Positions 55,316 through 64,000 of a DNA stretch of 64,000 bases are shown in pieces. The translations under genes were made by a program, and so were the position numbers. The DNA is from Mesostigma viride (lineage: Eukaryota > Streptophyta > Mesostigmatophyceae > Mesostigmatales > Mesostigmataceae). The stretch lies in NCBI GenBank assembly GCA_009746045.1, contig RPFO01000153.1:62001-126000 (forward strand), read 5' to 3'. The notes beneath the pieces are model-generated. The model was not told where the DNA came from and did not search any database. It saw only the letters and a list, made by a program, of their open reading frames with translations. How positions within the stretch are numbered: the first letter of the stretch is position 1; every line of letters begins with the position of its first letter.

Positions 55316-55790
55316 GGACAGCCGGCATGGGACACTCGATCCACATCGCGGAATGAAGTTAAACAGCCTAATAACCGTGGTGCGCCGCAAAGTCAGCCCG
55401 TGTGCGGCGGAGCAAGGTATCAGCCATAGCCCGGGTAAGCGCTACCGAGAGGCGTTGGCGCCAGTACGTAATGTCCAGGTCCGCGCGCTGACCAAGGGGC
55501 TGGCTGGCCCTCCAGGTCCAGCCGGTCCTCCCGGAGCCGGCGGTCAGGGTCCCCATCGCCCCGAACTCCTCCAAGACAAACGGCACCACCCGGTGGTGCC
55601 CGATGTCACCATAGGCCGTGAGCTTGGCCCACTCAGCCCGATCCGCCGTGTAGCCCGCCATTGATATATGTACTAGCAGTACGTTGCATGCGCGCACACG
55701 GTGGCACACTGAAGCATTTGTACTAAGAGACAACTGTTCCAGTGGATGTAGGGCTTGCACGGGAGTGTCAATGCTCCGCACCTGCATTTT
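55316..55790 (-). mobile_element. Family E retroelement C-terminal fragment, copy 2
   Basis: Aligned with copy 1 over most of its length. One frame reads AGYTADRAEWAKLTAYGDIG, HHRVVPFVLEEFGAMGTLT and RLSVALTRAMADTLLRRTRA before a stop at about 55368. The RPD motif seen in copy 1 is not present here, probably lost by truncation. Confidence 0.6.
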
Positions 55791-56590
55791 ATGATGTTAT
55801 TGCATGACAGCCCTTCTTGTTGTCTAATATGCAGGGATTCAAAGCGCCGGCTGCAATTTCCTGGCCTGTATATGGGACCGCGTGTACATTAGATAGTGAA
55901 CCAATGTGATACATATCAAAAGTTAGTCTGGCCAGAGTCGCAGGATCGGATGCATCACACAGAATTGATCACATAGGGCGTCACTGTATTTAAATTTGTG
56001 TGCACAAAATTTGCAGAATCCCAATGGCACGGCACTTGATCGATATCGCATATTCGGAGTGTACGTGTGCAGAGCAGCACTTCACAGCGACACGCACGTA
56101 CCCATGTACCTTCGATCATATCTTCCTCCAATCACCATCCATGTTATGTGGCAAAGGGCAGAAATTAGCAATGAGTTATCATGGCTTTTTTCATGGCAAA
56201 AGGAATTTCAAAAACCCTTATCCTACACATTGCTCACAGGCCGATTAATATACCATTTGGGGGCAGGCAACTCGCAATTAGAGTGCTGGGCAGCAGGTTA
56301 CGTCACGCGCAGTAACCCTTCAGGGCACTGCAATGGTCGCCACTGTGACACCAGGCTGGGCGGCTTGCAATTGTAAATCTAGATAGCTAGTTTTTCCTGC
56401 TGTCCTCCACCATTCCCATTGTCCTGAGGTCAACAATTCGCAATCGACCCATTCACAAGATTCTAATAAGATTCCAATGTCAGGCTTGCGGTTTGGCATG
56501 GCCCCTAAATGTCAAAGAGCCAACGATGAAGGGGTTACACTGGAATCACTCCGGACATGAACTGTCCTCATTCTGCTGCCGGATTGCATC
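55791..56590. other. Intergenic, 3' flank of RPC3
   Basis: No gene recognised. The right end is the 3' UTR of RPC3 on the minus strand. Confidence 0.5.
56535..56539 (-). promoter_or_regulatory. TGTAA polyadenylation signal for RPC3
   Basis: TGTAA on the minus strand, about 52 nt after the RPC3 stop codon. Confidence 0.5.
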
Positions 56591-59500
56591 TCAGAAATTC
56601 CTGAACAGCAGAATCTGCTTGCCCAGCCGCAGCAGTGACGTCTCCAGCATTGATGTGACGTGCCGCATCTGTTCCAGCCGCCGCCGCTGCTCCACTGTCA
56701 AGTTCACGGGCAGCCCATTCCTGCTCTGCTTCTCGAAATGCGCCAGCAGCTGCGGGGGGGAGCGAGCACACAGGGCACCGAACCAAGGGGTTTTGTGCAG
56801 TCTACACTTGGTAAATCACCATGCCGTGCGCCTTGACTGCAAGTTAGCCGTGCCTGAGGCTGTCTTGTGCAACCAACTTCCATGGGCCGCGCTGTCCTGG
56901 GCATGAGTGCAACAGATACATCAGGGTCCCAGGGGAAGCAGCACACTTTCCCAGTGAGCCCCTCCCGAGACATGCAACGAGGGAACGGCTTGTATCCGCT
57001 CTATGTCGCATCCAGCAACACATTCCGGAAAGCAATACGGATGGAAGCATGTTCTTGCTGGGAGCAGCGACTGACGCACCACGGCACTTGCAAAGCGATG
57101 CCGCTTGTCGTCCAAGGGCTTTGTTGCAGTGGGAGCAGCAGCGCAAATATGTGATGATGTGGTAATGGTGGACCCAGAGCTGGTGATACACCGTATTTAC
57201 GTATAGATAGGCGCGCTCACCTCCTCCTGACTCATCTCCTATATACTCAGAGAGGGGCGCGCTCACCTCCTTCTCCTGACTCATCTCGTACTGCAGCCGC
57301 GTCCGCAGGTGCGACGCCCCCGCCAGGATCTCCGTCGATATCAGCTGGATGACGTGGCCAACGTCCACTTTCCATAAATAGAATGTTCGAGACGGCGCGT
57401 GGTCTCCGGTTCTCGCCACTTCCTGTCAGGGAGAGGGTGGGCCATGGGTGGGGTGGGGGACACAAAGGCAAGGGCAGGCTGTTGGAGCTCCAGCGTGAAG
57501 GGGGTGCTGCGTGCAACCGTACAAGCTTCTTACTGCTCAAACCGCGACACTTGTTTCCATTCTCGGCATTCAATCAAATGAGGTGCCGGGGGAAACCTTA
57601 GGCCTGCTGACGCCAAGGCGGTTGATGTGCTATGGATACACGCTTTGGGATGGATGGATACGATGTCATGAGCCTTGATGGGCTGCGCAGGAAACCTTAT
57701 ACTACTACAGATTTACGTACGTGTGCCCCCCATGGCTAGTAGTCCATCACACCGTGCATCTGCGGCGGCATCAGGCCGATGGACCCACTTTCTACTCAGG
57801 ATGGGGGCGAGCACCGCGCGGGGTGGGGGCGAAACCTGCGCGGGGTGGGGGCGAAACCTGTGCGGGGTGGGGGCGAGCACTGCGCGGGGTGGGGGCGAGC
57901 ACTGCGCGGGGTGGGGGCGAGACCTGCGCGGGGTGGGGGCGAAACCATGTCGCCGATGGCCCAGCTCCCTGCCCAACGCACCTGCAGGGAGATGTACTCG
58001 AACTTCATCAGGCGATAGAGCATCTCGCGTGTGTCCTTGACGGGCATCATCGCCATGTCAGCAATCTGGGACAGGTGGTGGCCATTCAGGAGGGGGGCAA
58101 GCAAGGCAGCGGAGTGAATTGAACCAAGTGAATTAAACAAAGTCAGGCTTGTTTGATCCATCACGCGCTCCCGATTGCTGTCATGTCGTGCCAGTCAGGG
58201 AAGCAAGGGGGGGTGGGGCGGGGAAGGAGACAGCACAAGATCCAAGCAGTAGGCCAAGTACTAGAAGCTATGTGACTGGCTCCTGGCCATCATGTATTAT
58301 GAATGAGACCAAAAAACTAAATCCGAAATCCCATGCCAGGTGACCTTCCTCACCCTGAGGTCACCTGGCCCTGTGGTCAGGTAGCCCTGTGGTCAGCGAG
58401 TCTCCATCCCAGGGGCGCCACTAGTGGCAAATGGTAGACGTGCACTACAAGATTGTGCTTGCACAGATGTAGACTTGCGAGAGGAACGGCGTGGTGCTTT
58501 AGTATGCAAGTAAGCTGCACTCGCCATCACAGACCTTGGGTCACATGCTGCGTACATGCTGATGCATTACGTACGTGGACGTATGTACGTATGCAACCGT
58601 GGGCTTGCGAGAGGGACCACGGCTGCGCGCGATTGACCCACCTGCTTTTGCTCCAGGATGCCCTTCATCAGCAACAGGCGGAACAGGCGGCAACCATGCA
58701 CGCCAAAGCGGCCCTTGATGATGGCCGCCACCTGGCCCCACGCCAGCGCACGCGCGGCACCCACAAACATTCACGCAGTACACGTGATGGCATATACGTG
58801 ATGGCAGAGACGCAGGACATGCGTGAGGCATCAGGAGCAGGGTGTACGAAATGCGGTTTAAAAAAATCTTGGCATGCAACGATTCAACTTTTATGTAAGA
58901 TGTAGGCTCTGGCTAAGATGTAGGCTCTGCACGGGCTCAGGTCCCAGATGGATGCCCAACTTGCAGCGCTGCCCTTGCCTCTGTAAACAGTCATCTCCCG
59001 TGAACCCGTAGGACACCTCGACAAGATGTGTGCTGCCTGTTTGCCATGGTGTCAGGGCACGTGCACGCATGTGGATGTCTCACATACATACCACCCAGAG
59101 AGTCCTTAAACAACGGCCCTGAGCAAGAGGATCCCTATTGCTGCAGTGCCACCACGCACATGCCCCGAAGACACCCGAACCGCATAAGGTTGGAACACAA
59201 GGATGAATCCGGTGCCTTGCAGAGCGACAGCCCCGCTCACCTCCAACGCGCGCAGCTCGTCGATTATCTCTTTGACATCTTTGGAGGAGGATTCCACCGA
59301 GGATTATCCAAGTACCGATCATCCGCGCGCCATCGGAGGGGATCCAGGGACCACGCGGTCCGGTGGATGGCCGTCAAGGAAGCATGGCGCGATAAGAAAC
59401 GGTGCGATGAAGCATGGCACAGGACGATGCGTGGCGCAAGGAAGCGTGGCGCAAGGACACATGGCACGAGGACTGCAAACCACAGATTGCAAAACAGAGA

Positions 59501-62500
59501 GTGCAGGATGCTGGCAGGCCCAGGGGGATCCAAAACACCATCTGTGATGGCTGCGAACAGCACCGTCCGCGATGGCTGCGAACAACACCATCCGCGATGG
59601 CTGCGAACAGCACCGTCCGCGATGGCTGCGAACAACACCATCCGCGATGGCTGCGAACAGCACCGTCCACGATGGCTGCGAACAGCTCGCAATCTCAGAC
59701 CCTTCTAAAAAGTAATGAAGCTCACACTGGGTGGGCGAACAGCATAGTGGGTGAACCCCGAAGCCCTGTGGTCAACCGGCCTGTGAATGATGTACGTTGA
59801 ACCCATGCACACGTGCACACATGTGCCTGCATATGCACATCCACAGCAACTTCAGCAGCGACAGTAGCAGACGAGGATTGACCGTTCAGCAGCCCGACGT
59901 CCCCCCTTCCCTCTCCCCTCCCCCCACCCCCCCAGCACACACACATACACACACAAACACAACATCCATCCACCCATCCACCCACAACCCCACACATATG
60001 CCCATCCACAACCACAGGTCCACCGCACAGCACATCCTAAACCACCCTTGGCAGTGCGAGCCTATCCTGAACAAGAGCTGTCCAGCCAGCGCCTTGTGCA
60101 CCCAGCCTGGTGTGCCAAGCCTTGTCTACCTTGTCCACCGTGTGCTTGTGTCAAACACCTTGTCCACCGTGTGCTTGTGTCAAACACCTTGTCCACCGTG
60201 TGCTTGTGTCAAACACCTCGTCCACCGTGTGCTTGTGTCAAAAAGGATACTGACGCCGTAGTGCGACGCCGTGAGCCGGGTGATTGCCTTGACCGGCTCC
60301 TTGCCCAGGCACATGGTGTACATCGCCGCCTCCACCTCGGCCAACGACGGCGCCTCGCGGTCGTTGAGCGGGTCAAGCTTGGGCCGCTTGGCCGCCTTCT
60401 CGGTCAGCAGCTCGACCACGCTGTCCGGGGAGATGAGCGCTGAGGTGGGCCAGGTCATAAACAGATCAGAGCGGGACATGGTGGTGGTGCGTGGGGTGAG
60501 GTGAGGAATCGGACGCGAGGGAGTTATTGCGAGGCGTGGATGCTGCACCGGGCACAGGCTTCGCGAGGCGACCCCTATAGTGACCATTACAGTGACGATT
60601 AGAGTGACCATTACAGTGACCATGATCATCAGGCTAGGCTTCGCGAGGGTGACCCCTTTAAGGCGACAAAGCGGTCGGATGGCCCGGAGCTAGGCGGGAA
60701 CAGGGGCAGGAACAGGGGGGTGAGTGATGATGAGCTCCATGTTGCAAGTAAGATAAAAAGCTACGAGTGGGAGGGTCATGGCAACGGGGACATAAAAGGG
60801 TGGGGTCAGACAACGAGTGGGATCAAAGCATTTTGATCATCGGACATAGGCTCGCGCATTTATTTATAAAATTATAAATAAACTACCTCATGCAAGTCAC
60901 AACCTTCCAACGATGGCAGGCATTTGAAAAACATATTTTAAAATACAAAAATAAAAAACCTTTTCACTGCGCACTCTAAGCGGCCAATGCCGGTGTCCAA
61001 CTTGAATAGTGTACTCGTTCATGAATCATCGTGTAAACTAGTGTGAACGATAGGGTGCGCTCAAAGCACCACGCGCACTCGCGTAGTCGAGCATCCGCGT
61101 AGTCAGCACAAGCTACTGGCGCACGTACGCGGCTCCTTGTCGGCACGAGCCACGAGTGCGCGGTTGTCGTAGCGCGTGCACGCTAATGATTCGCGGTCCA
61201 TGCTAACGAGTACACGTACGCGGCTCCTTGTCGGTCGCCAGCCACCGACGGTTCGCCGTCATCATCACGTCCACGATGGCCTCCGAAAGCGGGTCGTAGC
61301 GCGCACGCACAAACCGCTTGATCTCCTGCACGGTTGTGGCGGCGGCGGTGGTGGTAGTGGTGGTGGTGGTGGTGGTGGTGGTGGTGGTGGTGGTGGTGGT
61401 GGTGGTGGTGGTGGTGGTGGTGGTGGTGGTGGTGGTGGTGGTGGTGGTGGTGGTGGTGGTGGTGGTGGTGGTGGTGGTGGTGGTGGTGGTGGTGGTGGTG
61501 GTGGTGGTGGTGGTGGTGGTGGCGGTGACAGTGGTGGTGGTGGTGGCGGCGGCGGTGGTGGCGATGGTGGCGACAGTGATTATTGTTATGGGTTCCAGGG
61601 TCCAGGGTATGTGTCAGGGGCCAGCACAGGGAGCCCAGGGGCCAGCACACATGGGAAAGGCCAGCGCAGAGGGGGCAGGGGCAACAGCATGGAGCCGTGT
61701 AATGCACAGCGCCGTATCTCGCATGGCATGGCACCGATGGTTTCATGACAACGAGGATAAGGGACCAACGTTTGATAGCGAACAAGGCACAACATACATA
61801 TGAGATGCATACAACAACAGACCTTGTCGGATACAAGCGTACAGGCACGTGCGATTGCAACAGCAAGTCCAATGAAGCTTCTTCAAACTGACTCAGTACT
61901 GGAATGTCAAGAACAACAGATGTGACCGACTCGAGCACACATAAACAGAGTATAACAGATCGCTGGTACACATAAGTTAGAGTCATGGAGCGAAGAAGGC
62001 AAGCATTTTTCCCAGAGAACCAGTGACCCGTCAATCCATGCAATGCTTTTGTTGCAATGCCCACAAAAGCATTCGCATATGTGGTGACCAACAGTACTTG
62101 TTCAAATGCACAACACGAGCTGGCCTCATAATGGCACAGCCACTTACTGGGTCACCCTTAAATAGACCGCCCCCCACCGCCCACCCTCGCCCATGCGCCA
62201 CCCCACCCACCTCGATGCGCGCGCGGTGGAGGAATTCGTCGTAGTTTGCGCGCCAGAGCATCTCCCGCTCGTCCACCTGGCTCACCGCCCGTTGCGCCGC
62301 CTCCAGGCCCTTGACGTCCGCGTTGGACTGGACTGTCACGTCGCCGCCGGGTGCTTTCCGCTGGCCGCCGCATCCGCAAGGCACATCCACAGAGGTCCCA
62401 GGCTACCTCACATAGAAGAATGAGATTACAACTAAGTTTCCAAACAAGAGAAGAGGCCTATCGGAGGATGGTGTGGGCAGTGGTTGGCCTCCCCACAAGG

Positions 62501-63749
62501 TCCGGACACCAACACCAGCACAAGCATGCTGGATGTCGTCCCGCCCACTTGGTCGGGTTCTCTAGTAATCTACCGCAGGCAGCCTCTGGCGGCGCATGTG
62601 ATGTAGTCCCCACATACATATGGGGCACCAACACAATGTGGGCGGATCGGCAGAGGACACGCATGGCTACTCTCTCCTGCAACATCAGGCACCACAGGCC
62701 GATGTCTCAACACAACCCTAGGTGCAACAGAGGCTGCATTCCACGGGACGCCACTTCTGGGATACCAGGTCAATGCCAGCATGTAACAGATGCCAGCACG
62801 TAACAGATGCCGGCATGTAACAGATGCCGGCATGTAACAGATGCCGGCATGTAACAGATGCCAGCATGTAACAGATGCCAGCATGTAACAGATGCCAGCA
62901 TGTAACAGATGCCAGCATGTAACAGATGCCAGCATGTAACAGATGCCAGCATGTAACAGATGCCAGCATGTAACAGATGCCAGCATGTAACAGATCCTGT
63001 GACGCTCACAACCTTTCTCTGTTGTCCGTGCGAAAAGTCAAGGCACCAAGGCATGCCCTCATCTGGGCAGATGGCCTGCGAGCAACAGCCTCTTCGTCCT
63101 GCCCACTCCTGCAACGAAGCATTCCTGAGAGAGCCCCGTGAAATGATCAGCCGCCTGCAAGTCAAGTGAACAAACAGAATAGAAAGAATGACTACCACAA
63201 TTCCAAGCCTCACCAGAGGCCCCCTCGCCACAGCCGTCATCACCCAACCAGACCCAAACAAGACCCAGCAGGCCAGCAGGCGCACCTTCTTGCCCCCCGC
63301 ATCCTCCTCCTTGTCCTTGTCCTTGTCTTTATTTGCCGCCGCGGACGCGTTACTCCCCGCCACGATGCCCCCCGTGGGCGCGCCGCTCAAGGGCCGGGCG
63401 CTCGCCAATATGGCCTCCACTTCCATGGCCGCCGTCCCCCCCCCGGTGCCGTCATCCGCGTATTTGATCATCGTTGACGGCAGCCGGAATCGGTCCACGG
63501 CCGGTATGAGCGCGGTAGAGGACGCCACCGCTGCCGCCCGCTCGGTCGCGGTCGCGGCCGCCTGCGTGATCTGGGCGCGGGAGAGCGCCTTGTTGGCGCG
63601 CTGGCGCGTGCCAGGGGCGGGGGCCTCCGTCCCGGAGAGCTCGGCGGGGGTGGGCAGCGCGGGGGAGTGGGGGGGCGCCCGCTCGACAAACCCCTGCTGG
63701 ACCAGCGACACGAACGCGCGCATGACCTTGTCCTTGGTGGCTGGGCCGC
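56591..63749 (-). CDS. RPC3: RNA polymerase III subunit RPC3 (POLR3C/RPC82), 5' end missing
   Basis: Subunit of the RPC3-RPC6-RPC7 subcomplex that opens Pol III promoters in the nucleus. Nine minus-strand exons keep phase: 63749-63286, 62360-62211, 61325-61220, 60439-60251, 59278-59241, 58731-58642, 58065-57982, 57422-57267 and 56749-56591. They give 477 residues against ~530 in human. Landmarks in order: KVMRAFVSLVQQGFVERAPP (first winged helix end), a lysine/aspartate-rich linker, MLWRANYDEFLHRAR, RARYDPLSEAIVDVMM, SPDSVVELLTEK, GCRLFRLLLMKGILEQKQ, IADMAMMPVKDTREMLYRLM, GDHAPSRTFYLWKVDVG and the C-terminal helix ending LGKQILLFRNF. Acceptors of the 60439 and 62360 exons are the least certain. 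The start and first winged helix lie beyond position 64000; 63750-64000 reads as intron. Confidence 0.9.
57208..57290 (-). repeat. Duplicated exon end and splice donor in RPC3
   Basis: GAGATGAGTCAGGAG(AAG)GAG|GTGAGCGCGCC occurs twice on the minus strand, with donors after 57267 and 57221, 46 bp apart. Use of the second donor would shift the frame. Confidence 0.9.
57795..57955. repeat. 22-bp minisatellite in an RPC3 intron
   Basis: Six to seven units of GCGCGGGGTGGGGGCGA(A/G)(A/C)CCT. On the transcript strand each unit reads CGCCCCCACCCCGCGCAG, which looks like a 3' splice site. Confidence 0.93.
59540..59692. repeat. ~25-bp minisatellite in an RPC3 intron
   Basis: Five to six units of GATGGCTGCGAACA(A/G)CACC(A/G)TCCGC. 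Confidence 0.93.
60118..60246. repeat. 29-bp minisatellite abutting an RPC3 splice donor
   Basis: Four to five units containing CTTGTCCACCGTGTGCTTGT. On the transcript strand the array starts within about 10 bp of the GTATCC donor after 60251. Confidence 0.93.
61121..61234 (-). repeat. Second duplicated exon end and donor in RPC3
   Basis: The 22 bp spanning the exon end and the GTACGTG donor at 61213-61234 recur exactly at 61121-61142 (92 bp away), with weaker similarity further upstream (GCGCTACGAC). Confidence 0.85.
61348..61523. repeat. (GGT)n microsatellite in an RPC3 intron
   Basis: Close to 58 uninterrupted triplets, with imperfect GGC/GGT flanks. On the transcript strand it is (ACC)n ending about 20 bp before the CGTGCAG acceptor, so it takes the place of the polypyrimidine tract. 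Confidence 0.97.
62774..62996. repeat. 17-bp minisatellite (CATGTAACAGATGCCAG)n in an RPC3 intron
   Basis: About 13 units, with a few CCGGCATG and CACGTAAC variants. Same unit length as the satellite at position 1 but a different sequence. It creates chance frames of repeated ASVTCWHLLHAGICYML. Confidence 0.95.
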
Positions 63750-64000
63750 CTGCGGGGCACAGGATGGCACAGGATGAACCGTGCAGCTCGTCAGCTAAAA
63801 CAATGAAGAGAATAAACAGAAAGGTTGAGAGACCTGGCGTGTGAAGGATGGCCAGGGATGGGGTCAGGGGAGGGATGGGGGTGCCCAGACAAACATCCAC
63901 ACGCCGCGATCTCGCAACGTTCCTCTTTCCTCCCTCAGGTCCTCTTTCCTCTTGAGAGATCGTTTCCTTTCTCAAGGTCCCTTTCCTCTTTCCGCCCTCA

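Noticed and set aside
61176-62091. Long frames encoding poly-Gly, poly-Val or poly-His
   Set aside because: Pure translation of the (GGT)n microsatellite inside an RPC3 intron.
62570-63975. Frame with repeated ASVTCWHLLHAGICYML
   Set aside because: Chance frame through the 17-bp minisatellite; only 63749-63286 of this frame is a real (RPC3) exon.

Overview
The window looks like nuclear DNA of a green alga (Chlorophyta). Genes are split by many GT-AG introns. The 40S ribosomal protein S10 and the HECT ligase most resemble green-lineage versions. Three host genes have the algal-type polyadenylation motif TGTAA 50-115 bases after the stop. The non-LTR retroelements are of kinds known from chlorophytes. 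The exact lineage is not fixed by the sequence.

Layout. 1-2034 is satellite DNA. 2112-6962 holds an Ala/Thr/Pro-rich putative nuclear protein and a small unrecognised gene. 8154-13410 is a retroelement graveyard of 5'-truncated LINEs, one nested in another, plus ORF1-only elements. 13836-15539 (-) is a gamma-glutamylcyclotransferase-like gene. 16324-18186 (+) is RPS10. 18187-20300 holds dispersed repeats with tRNA-like boxes. 20450-22674 (-) has unrecognised ORFs. 23501-26813 (-) is a CMGC-type protein kinase. 29551-29713 is a MITE. 29848-32497 (+) is a chalcone-isomerase-like gene. 33368-34037 is another truncated LINE, and 34191-39511 (-) is an apparently full-length LINE with ORF1, ORF2 and 12-bp target duplications. 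39524-43085 mixes minisatellite and retroelement insertions. 43709-52692 (+) is a UPL7/UBE3C-like HECT ubiquitin ligase with a 1.7-kb minisatellite in an intron. 52798-55790 is a second retroelement cluster. 56591-63749 (-) is RNA polymerase III subunit RPC3, whose 5' end lies beyond the right edge.

The host genes are unrelated housekeeping or signalling genes: translation, Pol III transcription, ubiquitin ligation, a kinase, a small metabolic enzyme and a fatty-acid-binding-like fold. The coherent theme is the mobile DNA. Autonomous LINE families A and B share a terminal CTCC...GGAG hairpin and an AT-rich tail with family C. The two longest family C copies carry only an L1-type ORF1 directly followed by a 3' UTR, a layout like mammalian half-L1 (HAL1). 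A second theme is tandem duplication of exon ends together with their 5' splice sites, seen in the cyclotransferase-like gene and twice in RPC3. Many introns carry private minisatellites. All exon joins are my own reading of splice sites, reading phase and family similarity; no transcript or database search was available.
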